From positions 62,001 through 126,000 of the forward strand of contig CACWSX010000003.1 of the NCBI GenBank assembly GCA_902763615.1: DNA of 64,000 bases, given 5' to 3'. The stretch's first letter is position 1; each line of letters opens with the position of its first letter. Under the pieces are notes generated by a model. It was not told the origin of the DNA, searched no databases, and saw nothing but the letters and a program-made list of their open reading frames with translations. Below are positions 29,601 through 37,825 of the stretch, in pieces. The stretch is from an uncultured Prevotellaceae bacterium (GTDB lineage: Bacteria; Bacteroidota; Bacteroidia; Bacteroidales; Bacteroidaceae). The position numbers and the translations under genes were made by a program.

Positions 29601-29994
29601 TGGCAGCATCACCGGTACCAAGGGTGATATTCTTTACAAAATCTACTATGTCGACGACTGCGTGAACCTCTACAAGAACGCCAACCAAGGCCGCACCTTG
29701 TGGAATCCCACAGACGTGACGAAGAAAATTACCCATTCCTACTTCATCGAGGACGGTTCGTTCCTGCGCTGTTCCGACATCACCCTCGGCTATACCCTGC
29801 CCAAGAACCTGACCCAGAAGATAGGACTCTCCAAGGCCCGCTTCTATGTCTCGGCTTCCAACTTGTTTATCCTTACAGGCTATTCTGGCTATGACCCTGA
29901 GGTGGATATCCAGACGGGCCTGACCTGCGGTATGGATTACAATCGCTATCCTCGTGCCCGCAGCTTCGTATTCGGTACCAACATCACCTTCTAA
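26671..29994 (+). CDS. susC: SusC-like TonB-dependent outer-membrane transporter 2
   Basis: An outer-membrane importer for glycan fragments. The 1107 residues comprise a signal peptide ending VLAQ (about 1-28), a CarboxypepD-regulatory-like domain (IAKGQVLDSTGEAVIGATVV), the EEVVVIGYTSKARKDLTGSV stretch at the plug entry, the plug (IVDGFQVDNINDIPP; LKDASLTAIYGSKGGNGV), and a barrel with a terminal FGTNITF. First gene of a four-gene operon with susD 2 (13 nt downstream) and two surface lipoproteins. Unlike pair 1, this pair is intact, so it is probably the working importer. Confidence 0.93.
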   Translation: MNQAMRLLCKLCLLAAFFVLAPPEVLAQTIAKGQVLDSTGEAVIGATVVEKGDPKNAAVTDFDGNFSLTLKNAKTVVISYIGMVSQEVAASQNMKVTLQDDNAALEEVVVIGYTSKARKDLTGSVGSVSGAKLAAVPVTSAAVALQGKVSGVQVTTVDGQPGADVNIRVRGGTSVTQSNEPLYIVDGFQVDNINDIPPTDIASIDILKDASLTAIYGSKGGNGVVVVTTKSAKEGKVQVSFNANLNISHLAKTLDIMNAQDFVNYQYQWHAAAGTRNSNAKFFRSNFGNPYDLDMYSTLPSHDWQDEVMGETPVNYSANVTIGGGSEKVKFNLSLTNSEDKGIILGSGVRRTNLNMKTNVQLSDKLSMQYNPKFTFRRDNGAGGSHIGTGGIIDVLKYRPTNGLREFGYIDPAYADPNEEELFTYTNPKSDIAINQLIKHSYTYTNGLAFDWKPLKGLTLRTEATLGLGWTDNNRFYGALTSTGKKNNNLPVAQITNTRRFSYVWTNTAVYNFSVKDTHNWSFLLGQEIQDSQTTTTYIQSLYFPRNFTAREAWNNMSFGTAYGDRTELSTANRTASFFGQANYNYKHRYLLSATFRADGSTKFAPGYQWGYFPSVSGAWVISEEPFMKNIEWISQLKLRAAIGLVGNNNIDNDMWRILYSINSNGGPGFGEQTQYGEKYYGNNGGAKFSNEEIKWETTITRNLAADISLFNGRVTITPEVYWNTTRDLLYDSYLDSTLGYTSQQQNIGQVTNKGIEFSISGDILQGKDYVLSANINFGLNKKKIDKLNGTDDVLWYQNDNWKSSYNDYCLKVGDEVGLIYGFVYDGLYQFDEFYFDPLNNYQAVPWGSSAADNGTSSDRAPREDGYVTVINDISGSSNSGIATLPGKIKFKDLDGDGRITENDRTVIGNTNPKIQGGFGLSGQWKDFDFTANFTYMLDFDINNATAYTLSASESNKNNFYNVLKDFRNGWQYNDIDGSITGTKGDILYKIYYVDDCVNLYKNANQGRTLWNPTDVTKKITHSYFIEDGSFLRCSDITLGYTLPKNLTQKIGLSKARFYVSASNLFILTGYSGYDPEVDIQTGLTCGMDYNRYPRARSFVFGTNITF

Positions 29995-30007
29995 ATAAGC
30001 AACAGAT

Positions 30008-32146
30008 ATGAAAATCAAAAATATCTTATTGACCGGTATAGCTGCCCTAGCCGTTGTTTCCTGCAACGATTACCTTGAGGTGGACGCACCCTCAAAAAGT
30101 ACGCCTGAATTCGTATTCAGCATGAAGTCTGAGGTGGAGCGTGCCCTCAACGGCGTCTATGCCCAGGCACTTGCCGGCGACCTGTACGGCAATGCCTATC
30201 AGAGCACATTCGTACTCAACAGCGACGTGGATATCGCTACAAGCAACAGCCGAAGCCACTCACACTCCAGCTATCGCCGTTTCGACTGCGATGACCAAGG
30301 TGGCGAAATCCTCAAGTTCTGGACGGCTGCCTATAACCTGATTGAGTATTGTAATAAGTTTATTACCTATGCCGAGGCTTCCCCCGTGTATCACGTGCAG
30401 GACACTAATGGCAACTACGAACTGGATGCCAAGGGCGACAGCATTGTCGACAAGGAGATGCTGCAGTGGATTGGTGAGGCCAAGTGTCTGCGTGCGATGA
30501 TTTATCACGATCTCGTGGTGATGTTCGGCGACGTGCCTTTCACCTTCGTGCCCACAACGGTCCGCGGCATTGAGACCGTCCCCGTGGCAAACCGCGAGGA
30601 AATCCAGAAGGCCCTCATCGCCGACCTACAGAAAGCAGCTGTCAACATGTCGTCGACGGCCAGCACCACCGTGGAGCGCTGCTCTAAGGAGTTCGCCCAG
30701 GGTCTGATTGCACGTATCGCCCTGACAGCCGGCGGCTACTCGCTGCGCCCCAACACCAGCGACCAGAAGAGCTACGGCACCATGCAGCGCCCGGGCAACT
30801 ATCAGGACTACTATCGCATAGCGATGAACTATGCCGACTCGGTGATCTCTGCCGGCACCCACAACCTGAAGCTCAGTTATCAGGATGTATTCGTCAACGA
30901 GTGTAACTATCAGGTCATCAACAACGACGACCCCATTTTTGAACTGCCCTTTGCCAAGGAGTCCACAGGCAACACTGGCTATACGCAAGGTCCCACCTAC
31001 AATTCCTACGAGGGTAAGACCGTCGGTCCATGGGGTAAGTGCGACGGCAAAATGCATGTCAATGCCTTCTACCGTTTCCTGTTCCGCGACGGTGACCTGC
31101 GCCGTGAGTTCGTCAATGGTATGTGGTATTACAGCTACTTCACCAATGCCGAAGGCAACCTAGCCGACTCTGTCTACTTCCGCAACGACTACTATCTGCA
31201 CAACAACAAGTGGTCGAAACTTTGGACTTCAGAGAGCTCCGCGCTGGGCGATATCACCGAGGGTTCCACGGGTATCAACTATCCGTATATGCGCTACGCT
31301 GATATATTGTTGATGTATGCCGAGGCTGCCAACGAACTGAATGGCGGTCCTACGCAGAAAGCCATCTCCTGTCTTGAGCAGGTACATAGCCGCGCCTTCA
31401 CTGACGGCGATCCCCAGTTCATTGCCCAGGCCGGCGCCTCGAAGGAAGCCTTCCAGAAAGCGGTAATGGACGAGCGTAAATGGGAGTTTGCTGGTGAGAA
31501 CTCACGTTGGCGCGACCTGGTCCGTACCAACACTTATGGTGAGGAACTGGTCTATAGTTTCCTGCGCTACTATGCAGTCGGCATGAACTGCAGTTCCGGC
31601 TATGAGGACGACATCGTCGCCCACGACAGCCAGGATGGCACCGACTACCTGTCTGTACTGCCCGGTATGCGTATCTATTACCACACCTATAATCTCAGTG
31701 AGGCCAATGCCTATGCACTCCGAATGTTCAGAGGGCAGATGTACGGTTACAAGGTGAATGATGCTGGTATTGTCACACAGCAATATCCCAACCAGTCATT
31801 CCAAAGCCTCCGCATCTTCAATGCTTATAGACCTGCAGGCTCGGCGCCTGTCACCCGACAGATTACCCAAGGTGGATTCTCTGCCAAGGCATGGATTCCC
31901 GCCGACATGTATAACTGGTATAACGAGAACACCGGTCTGCCTAACGACTATTGTAAGTACACCTTCTACGGCTATATCCGCTGCGACGACAGCGGCAACC
32001 TGTGGGTGATCCGCGACGGTGCGCAGACACAGTTCGGCAGCATTCCCGCTGCCAGCGAACTGCCTCCGGTGCGCTACATCCTCCCCTATCCTAACACGGT
32101 CATCCAGCGTTCTGCCGGTGCCTATAAGAACTACTATGGTTATTAA
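30008..32146 (+). CDS. susD: SusD-like glycan-binding surface lipoprotein 2
   Basis: The intact lid and binding partner of SusC 2. The 712 residues carry a lipoprotein signal with lipobox VVSC (C19), then the SusD fold: LRAMIYHDLVVMFGDVPF, the TPR-like helices, YMRYADILLMYAEAANEL and WEFAGENSRWRDLVRTN near the C-terminus. Longer than SusD of the starch system (about 550). Starts 13 nt after susC 2. Confidence 0.93.
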   Translation: MKIKNILLTGIAALAVVSCNDYLEVDAPSKSTPEFVFSMKSEVERALNGVYAQALAGDLYGNAYQSTFVLNSDVDIATSNSRSHSHSSYRRFDCDDQGGEILKFWTAAYNLIEYCNKFITYAEASPVYHVQDTNGNYELDAKGDSIVDKEMLQWIGEAKCLRAMIYHDLVVMFGDVPFTFVPTTVRGIETVPVANREEIQKALIADLQKAAVNMSSTASTTVERCSKEFAQGLIARIALTAGGYSLRPNTSDQKSYGTMQRPGNYQDYYRIAMNYADSVISAGTHNLKLSYQDVFVNECNYQVINNDDPIFELPFAKESTGNTGYTQGPTYNSYEGKTVGPWGKCDGKMHVNAFYRFLFRDGDLRREFVNGMWYYSYFTNAEGNLADSVYFRNDYYLHNNKWSKLWTSESSALGDITEGSTGINYPYMRYADILLMYAEAANELNGGPTQKAISCLEQVHSRAFTDGDPQFIAQAGASKEAFQKAVMDERKWEFAGENSRWRDLVRTNTYGEELVYSFLRYYAVGMNCSSGYEDDIVAHDSQDGTDYLSVLPGMRIYYHTYNLSEANAYALRMFRGQMYGYKVNDAGIVTQQYPNQSFQSLRIFNAYRPAGSAPVTRQITQGGFSAKAWIPADMYNWYNENTGLPNDYCKYTFYGYIRCDDSGNLWVIRDGAQTQFGSIPAASELPPVRYILPYPNTVIQRSAGAYKNYYGY

Positions 32147-32165
32147 TATAATGTACGCATAAGAT

Positions 32166-34547
32166 ATGAAAAAGATACTGAATAGCATGATGTTGCTCTT
32201 TGTAGCCATCACTTCCGTACTCATGGTTTCCTGTAAGGAAGACGAGAACACGGCAGCTGAAGGCACAGACAGAGAGTTTATGACCATGTTCATCAATGAT
32301 AACAACCGCGGTAAGGGCGGTGACTACCCCTACAACTGCGGTCTGGACGGTGCCTATCCTCACGGAAACACCATCCACCTTTATTGGTACGGTGTCAAGG
32401 AGTGCGCTGGCTATCAGATTCAGATGGCCATCCAGAACAAGGTGAGCGGAGGTGCCACAGCCTGGGCCAACATCCAGGGCACCAGCGACTTGTTGCTCGA
32501 CACCATCGTAGGTCCCAAGCAGCTCGACATGCTCATCAAAGACCTACAATATTCTACCGACTACCGTTTCGCCATCCGCGCCCTCTCCACTCTGGACCGC
32601 AATGTCAAGGGTGATGAGAGCACCTTCGCACATGCCTCTAACTGGTTCGGGCACGGTAATGGCCGTCAGTGGCAGGAGTACATGGGCATCACCACCCGTG
32701 ACCGCTATCCGACACCGTTTGCCATCTATGTGAACCAGGCTGAGACCACCGAAACGGAGATGCACGTCTATCTGAACAAGACCGCCAAACAGGCCTTAGG
32801 CTATGATGATGATGCCACTATCACCGATCCCGATGACCTGGATAAGCTGGAGTCGTTCTACGAAAACTTCAATATCGATGACAACGGCAATCTGGGCTAT
32901 CAGTACCTGCGTGTGGCACCTTCTCCCAATAACCCCAACTCTACGGTGGACGAGAAGTTCAAGAACTACCGCATCACTGACGAGGACCGTGACCGTGGCT
33001 ATATCGTAGTGACCGGTCTGACGGCCAACTCTGTCTACGTCATCGATGCCGTTGACCCCCGTATACCCGTGGCCATCGATGCCAAGTACAACACCTGTAC
33101 AGCCCGTTCCGACGGTCAGCCGGGTGCTCCCATCCTGCTCAAGCACGACGAGCTGATTGCAAACTTCAGCACCGGCACACTGCCCAGCAATGAAGACTAC
33201 AAGCGCGCCGACGTGTTTGCCCGTGCCGCAGAATTCGATGCAGCCCCGCTGACACCGACACTCTACGACTTCATCTCGAACACCAACTTCGCCGAGGGGC
33301 AGACCTACTACCTCGAAGGTGGCAAGACCTACTACCTCGATGGCAACGACATCACCTGTAAGGGCTTCGTGCTGCGCACCGATCCTGCCGATGTGGCTCA
33401 GGGCAAGCGCGCACGCGTCATCAGCGGTATCGGTAAGAGCGAGATGTATTCACAGGGTGTCAACGGTGAGCAGTGGAACGGATGTCCCTACTCGATGTTC
33501 ACCTTCGGACGTTCTCCAGAAGCCGGTGAAGGCGGTGAGATCTATATGAAGAAACTGGCCTTCTACGACATCGACTTCGACAACCCGTTGTGTTACAACT
33601 ACGGTGACAACCAGGCCGGACTCGGTACCGCTACGGGTAACTACTTCTTCAATATGTTCTCTAACGGTATGGCCGTTACCCTCGACTCGCTGGTCATGGA
33701 GAACTGCTCGTTCAAGCGCCTCGTCCGCGGTTTCGTCCGCGAGCAGGGTCCGAACTACAAGGTCTGGAACCACGTGTTGATCAAGAACAACCTGTTCTAC
33801 GACTGCGGTTACTACAACCAGGGAGCAGGCGGTTACTGCTGGATTGCCGGTATCAACCAGCCCGGTTCCAACCTCTACAAGGACTTCAAGGTCATCGAGA
33901 ACACCTTCTACGACAGTCCGTTCCCCGCCTTCTTCAGCGAGGAGAACGAGAACTACGCCCGTGACAATGGCCCGTGGATGATCACCTTCTCCAACAACAC
34001 ACTCGTCAACTTCAACACCCGTGCCAACGGTGCCATCTTCAAGATGCGCAATCTGCCCAACGGCTCGGTCTACACCGTTGAGAACAACCTGTTCGTGCTC
34101 TGTAAGAAGGATGGCGACCAGCGTGTGCTCCAGATGTGGGGTGCCGATATCCGCAATACCCAGTCGTTCTCAGACGGTTCGGCAGGTAAGGTGAAGCTTA
34201 TCTTCAACAACAACTGGTCGACGAACAACGACCTGACCAACGGCTCCATCTTCAGCGCCAATGCCTGGACCACAAGCAGCAACAGTTTCCAGAAACTCGT
34301 GAAAGACGGCAATGCCACACTGACGGGTACGCTGGAGGTGAACGTGGCCAATATCTCGGCTACCGAACTGATGGAGCAGCCTTGTCCGCCGCATGTCGCT
34401 GCAACGGCCAACGATCCGAACATGCACCGTGCTGATGCCCTCGACGGTTCTGCCAACAGTATTTACAACGTGAACCTCTACTTCAAGAACACCAACAACG
34501 ACATCTATAACAACAATGTAGGTGCATCACGTTGGAGGAATAAGTAA
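32166..34547 (+). CDS. surface lipoprotein with FN3-like and beta-helix (DUF4957/DUF5123-type) domains
   Basis: Third gene of the susCD 2 operon, 19 nt after susD, in the place of SusE/SusF-type glycan-binding proteins. The 793 residues have a lipobox MVSC (C23), FN3-like beta-domains (about 40-320), then a right-handed beta-helix-like half (about 360-760) with repeated N-rich turns (MENCSFKRLVRGFVRE; IKNNLFYDCGYYNQG; NNTLVNFNTRANGAIFKM). This fits the DUF4957-DUF5123 proteins common in pectin loci. No lyase catalytic motif was recognised, so glycan binding on the surface is the likelier role. The domain naming comes from memory of the family pattern. Confidence 0.7.
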   Translation: MKKILNSMMLLFVAITSVLMVSCKEDENTAAEGTDREFMTMFINDNNRGKGGDYPYNCGLDGAYPHGNTIHLYWYGVKECAGYQIQMAIQNKVSGGATAWANIQGTSDLLLDTIVGPKQLDMLIKDLQYSTDYRFAIRALSTLDRNVKGDESTFAHASNWFGHGNGRQWQEYMGITTRDRYPTPFAIYVNQAETTETEMHVYLNKTAKQALGYDDDATITDPDDLDKLESFYENFNIDDNGNLGYQYLRVAPSPNNPNSTVDEKFKNYRITDEDRDRGYIVVTGLTANSVYVIDAVDPRIPVAIDAKYNTCTARSDGQPGAPILLKHDELIANFSTGTLPSNEDYKRADVFARAAEFDAAPLTPTLYDFISNTNFAEGQTYYLEGGKTYYLDGNDITCKGFVLRTDPADVAQGKRARVISGIGKSEMYSQGVNGEQWNGCPYSMFTFGRSPEAGEGGEIYMKKLAFYDIDFDNPLCYNYGDNQAGLGTATGNYFFNMFSNGMAVTLDSLVMENCSFKRLVRGFVREQGPNYKVWNHVLIKNNLFYDCGYYNQGAGGYCWIAGINQPGSNLYKDFKVIENTFYDSPFPAFFSEENENYARDNGPWMITFSNNTLVNFNTRANGAIFKMRNLPNGSVYTVENNLFVLCKKDGDQRVLQMWGADIRNTQSFSDGSAGKVKLIFNNNWSTNNDLTNGSIFSANAWTTSSNSFQKLVKDGNATLTGTLEVNVANISATELMEQPCPPHVAATANDPNMHRADALDGSANSIYNVNLYFKNTNNDIYNNNVGASRWRNK

Positions 34548-34574
34548 ATTGAATATTGAATATTGAAAATTGAA
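34547..34574 (+). repeat. heptamer array upstream of the frameshifted lipoprotein gene
   Basis: Four units, AATTGAA, TATTGAA, TATTGAA, AATTGAA, begin inside the stop codon of the upstream gene and end 4 nt before the next ATG. Confidence 0.75.
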
Positions 34575-34578
34575 AATC

Positions 34579-35110
34579 ATGAATACATTCAAGAAATCAA
34601 TAGTAGCAGGAGTATTCTACTTACTCCTTCTCTCCTTTACTCCTTACCTCGTGTAGCGATGCCAACGAGTATGAGGACACCTTTACCGACAATCCCTCAT
34701 GGGTGGAAGGCTATACTGACTCTCTGAAGATCTCGCACCCTGAGAGCCTGGCCAGCACCCGTTGGGTGCGTGGCACCGGTCTGAAGACCAATGCCTACGG
34801 TGAGGAAGTACAAGGTTTCGTGGAGAGCCTCAACTTTGTCTCAGCCGACTCCGTCAGCGTGAAGATGAGTCAGGGCACGACCGAAGGCACTTGGACCGAC
34901 GAGTCGAACACGGAAGCTACCCCGCTCTATGAGTATAAGTATAATAATACGACTGGTGCGTTAGAGATCCTCAAGCGCGTGGTGAATGATAAGGGTGCTG
35001 TCACCAAGCAGACTATTTTCCAAGGCGTTGCCTCAGATGGAAAGCAGACGGTGCTCACTATCGTACACTTTGGCGACTCGCCCATACAGACTTATCTTGT
35101 GAAGCAATAA
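34579..35110 (+). pseudogene. small surface lipoprotein with a 1-nt frameshift in its signal peptide
   Basis: Fourth gene of the susCD 2 operon. From ATG 34579 the frame reads MNTFKKSIVAGVFYLLLLS, then hits TAG at 34654-34656. The mature protein is open in the +1 frame: T-S-C-S-D-A-N-E-Y-E-D, then about 150 residues to TAA 35108-35110. Removing one T at 34636-34638 restores a 176-residue lipoprotein with lipobox LTSC (C25). The extra T sits in an array of 7-nt repeats and makes one unit 8 nt long. Causes could be a real off state, a decayed gene or a sequence error. The mature part is beta-rich (WVEGYTDSLKI, RWVRGTGLKT, TVLTIVHFG); family not recognised. Confidence 0.75.
34620..34648 (+). repeat. 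heptamer array with an 8-nt unit, inside a signal peptide
   Basis: CTTACTC, CTTCTCT, CCTTTACT (8 nt), CCTTACC. The out-of-period unit is where the reading frame is lost. The corresponding unit at 15265-15271 is CCTTACT (7 nt). Confidence 0.7.
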
Positions 35111-35136
35111 AAGGTAGAGTATTTGTCAAGAAACAC

Positions 35137-35193
35137 GAGCCGTAATCTCGTGAGCAGTGAGCCGTAATCTCGTTAAGAGCGAGATTACGGCTC
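35137..35193. repeat. repeated palindromic element GAGCCGTAATCTCG
   Basis: Direct copies of GAGCCGTAATCTCGT at 35137-35151 and 35159-35173, with an inverted copy of 14 nt at 35180-35193. The second and third form a 14-bp hairpin with a 7-nt loop; the first can fold alone (CACGAG/CTCGTG). No T-run follows, so it is not a classical terminator, though it ends the susCD 2 operon. The remaining gap (35111-35389) holds only this and the site 6 promoter. Confidence 0.75.
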
Positions 35194-35254
35194 GTTCATG
35201 ATAAGCCGTCATGTCGCTCGTTGCCAAGAACGATCAAGTGGGGACTAAGCTTTC

Positions 35255-35329
35255 CGTAAACCTTTACGTTAATTATTTAGCTAAAAAAGGTAAATCATTT
35301 GGCTAATTCAAAAAAAATATCTATTTTTG
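35255..35329 (+). promoter_or_regulatory. pectin-regulon palindrome (site 6) with full promoter
   Basis: CGTAAA-CC-TTTACG (35255-35268) has perfect 6-bp arms. TTTG is at 35298-35301, followed after 20 nt by TATTTTTG (35322-35329). The palindrome-to-(-7) gap is 53 nt: class II, like site 5. Confidence 0.7.
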
Positions 35330-35389
35330 CACAAAATAATATACAGTCTTTGGAAGTTTTTTTATTTACTAACTATAAAAAGTATTTAT

Positions 35390-37705
35390 ATGAAGAAAAT
35401 TTTTACGCTGATTATTGCCCTGATGGGCTTTGCCGGTGCTGCTAACGCTGCAACGGTAGACGATCTGGCTGTGCTGAAGCACAGTTATGTTCTCGTATGC
35501 GACAACCTCGGAGCCCGTCCCGGAAAGGGCGTTCTCTTTGGTGACAACCACTTCCTGGATGTCACAGGTGGATCTACAGCCACGAACAAGGGACAAGTGG
35601 ACCTGTCACAGCCTGGAGCAACCACTTATGATGATGGTAAAGGTAATGTGGAAGACATTCCACAGTATATCACTGAGGATATTATTGCTAAATATGGTGC
35701 TGACTATGCCGGCCCACACTACAACTGGCTGCGTTTGAAGAATGCTCAGGACGTAATTGCCATGAAGTTGACAGCTAAATCAAAGGTTATCATGTACATT
35801 CAGGGTAACAACAAGGTTGGTAAGGAAGCCCGTATCCCCAAGATCGCTACAGATGCCAAGTTAGAGAATGCACTAAACGCTGCTCCTGATGAAAATCATG
35901 CTAGGACTGTCAGCGGCTACCGTTGGGAATACACCGTTGCTGATGACGGTTTGTACTACATCGGATCTTACAATGGTGATATGTTCGTCAGCTTCATCAT
36001 CATCGAGGCTAACGAGGCTCCTGGTACACCGACTATTAAGGTTGGTGAGCAGAAGTTCGAGAACGGTCTCTGGTTCCGCGAGGTAACTTGTAAGTCCAAC
36101 GACATGGTGGAGGAAGGTTCTACAGAGAAGATTCCTACCGTTGTTACTTACACGACTGATGGTTCTGCTCCTACAGCAGCAAGTACCAAATACACCGAGC
36201 CCATCAAGTGCTATAAGGACATGACCGTGAAGTTCCAGGCATTCATGGACTTTGGCGATGGCCAGCCCAGCGATGATTTCATCTGCCCCAATGCTGACAA
36301 CGAGGGTAGCGTCAGCTTCCTTTTCGAAGCTCCGGCCATCAATGTTGATGGTGCTCAGTTCTCCATCGTTTCTCCTTATGCAGAGCAGAACGGTAAGAAC
36401 TACTTTACTTTGGCAGCTGACGGTCAGGTCAGCGAGGCTGTTCAGGGCGACGGTGCTACACTCGATCTGTCAGCCACTGTTTCTGCTTATACCATTATCG
36501 CCAACGGCGAATATGGTGAGTTCAAGTCATTCTCTGCTTCTAAGGATGTCTATGTGCTGAATCCAATCAAGGAGAAGAAGACCATTGCAATCGCAAGTGC
36601 TGATGTCGTTGTCGACGATGAGGCTACAGAAGCTTCTACCGACGGCACTACTGTCTATAAGGTGGAGAATGGTTCACTCACAGCCGACAAGAAAGACTTC
36701 TTCGTGAAGAATCTCACCTTCGGTGTGCTGAAGGATGCCAAGGCTCAGTATCAGGTACCTGAGGGTCAGGAGGCTTATATCCAGATGAGCAATACCAACA
36801 TTGTATTCCAAGTGGCCGAAGGCGACTCAGTTGTTGTGAAGGTAGTCTGCTCGAAGAACTCTTGTAAGAATATTGATGCCGATGACGCTGCTGAAGACAA
36901 GTTGGATAACGGATGTACTCCCGACCGCCAATGCTATGTTAACGTGAGCGGCACAAATTACTGTCTGACAGACGCTGAAGGTAAACATACCAACGACCTG
37001 AAGCTCTATCCCAACGCTAACGTATTCGAGTTCGGTCTTGGTGCTGGTACATGGACTTTCCAGAAGTACTCTGGCACAGGTAACATCCTGATTTCTTCTA
37101 TCGAGATCACTCCCGCTGCTGCAGCTGCTTCTGCTGAGCCTTGGGCAGCCCCTGAGACCGACAGAGCCGTTAACAAGACCTACGATCTTGCAGGAACTTG
37201 GGCTGGTGACTGGTTCGAGCCTGGACAGAACTATGATGCTTCTGAATACGACTATGTATGGATGAAGTACAGTGGATACACAGGAAAGATCAACTTCGGT
37301 ATCACCTATATGGAATGGGAGAGCACTCAGTCTTGGGGTGAGGTTTACCACTCTGACGCCGTCACACTTACCGAGGCTTCAGGTATCGCAGTTGTGAAGC
37401 TGGAGAAGACCAAGACCATCGTCAACGGTATCAACAATGTTGAAAGCGAATATAAGGGTGACATCTATGCCAAGCACGTGAAGAATGTCTTCCTCCAGGA
37501 TCAGGGAACAGCTTCCAAAATTACTGTTGAAGGCATCTACTTCGGCACAGAAGCAGCTTACAATGCTGCAGTGGCTGCTGGTATCCAGGGTGTGAAGACT
37601 GTAAACGCTCAGAATGGTGCTGTCTTCAACCTCGCTGGTCAGCGTGTTGACGCTAACTATAAGGGCGTAGTGATTGTGAACGGTCAGAAGAAGATCCAGA
37701 AGTAA
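35390..37705 (+). CDS. secreted multi-domain protein of unknown function
   Basis: I do not recognise an enzyme here. The start at ATG 35390 follows the predicted transcription start; an in-frame ATG at 35327 would overlap the -7 box. The 771 residues comprise a signal peptide (about 1-20, AANAA), beta-rich modules with GYRWEYTVADDGLYYIGSY (about 185), a chitobiase-C/FN3_7-like domain (about 225-320, VTYTTDGSAPTA), another FGLGAGTWTFQKYSGTG module (about 545-570), a final domain (about 590-725), and the sorting-like tail FNLAGQRVDANYKG...KKIQK. By eye its codons favour GCT, TCT and GTT, unlike the GCC/GTC-rich neighbours, suggesting strong expression or a separate origin. Its own regulon promoter implies a role in pectin use, perhaps as a surface binding protein. 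Confidence 0.6.
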   Translation: MKKIFTLIIALMGFAGAANAATVDDLAVLKHSYVLVCDNLGARPGKGVLFGDNHFLDVTGGSTATNKGQVDLSQPGATTYDDGKGNVEDIPQYITEDIIAKYGADYAGPHYNWLRLKNAQDVIAMKLTAKSKVIMYIQGNNKVGKEARIPKIATDAKLENALNAAPDENHARTVSGYRWEYTVADDGLYYIGSYNGDMFVSFIIIEANEAPGTPTIKVGEQKFENGLWFREVTCKSNDMVEEGSTEKIPTVVTYTTDGSAPTAASTKYTEPIKCYKDMTVKFQAFMDFGDGQPSDDFICPNADNEGSVSFLFEAPAINVDGAQFSIVSPYAEQNGKNYFTLAADGQVSEAVQGDGATLDLSATVSAYTIIANGEYGEFKSFSASKDVYVLNPIKEKKTIAIASADVVVDDEATEASTDGTTVYKVENGSLTADKKDFFVKNLTFGVLKDAKAQYQVPEGQEAYIQMSNTNIVFQVAEGDSVVVKVVCSKNSCKNIDADDAAEDKLDNGCTPDRQCYVNVSGTNYCLTDAEGKHTNDLKLYPNANVFEFGLGAGTWTFQKYSGTGNILISSIEITPAAAAASAEPWAAPETDRAVNKTYDLAGTWAGDWFEPGQNYDASEYDYVWMKYSGYTGKINFGITYMEWESTQSWGEVYHSDAVTLTEASGIAVVKLEKTKTIVNGINNVESEYKGDIYAKHVKNVFLQDQGTASKITVEGIYFGTEAAYNAAVAAGIQGVKTVNAQNGAVFNLAGQRVDANYKGVVIVNGQKKIQK

Positions 37706-37750
37706 TCTGATGTTCCTACTCCTTCAAAAGGAGTAAACCATACAAAATCA

Positions 37751-37782
37751 GCCGAAAGTCTTGGTACTTTCGGCTTTTTTTT
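37751..37782 (+). terminator. terminator after the 35390 gene
   Basis: GCCGAAAGT (37751-37759) pairs with ACTTTCGGC (37766-37774), 6-nt loop, followed by eight T. A separate 8-bp hairpin, TACTCCTT/AAGGAGTA, lies just upstream (37717-37735). Confidence 0.88.
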
Positions 37783-37783
37783 A

Positions 37784-37791
37784 TACCTTTG
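37784..37791 (+). promoter_or_regulatory. -7 box upstream of the second PL1 gene
   Basis: TACCTTTG directly after the terminator T-run, 34 nt before the ATG at 37826. The -33 position (N20) reads CTTG, within the terminator loop. The regulon palindrome is absent here. Confidence 0.45.
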
Positions 37792-37825
37792 TGCCCTGAA
37801 AACGAACTCTATAAACTAATCACAA

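Noticed and set aside
37717-37735. TACTCCTT/AAGGAGTA hairpin as a terminator
   Set aside because: No T-run follows it; the hairpin at 37751-37782 directly downstream is the convincing terminator.
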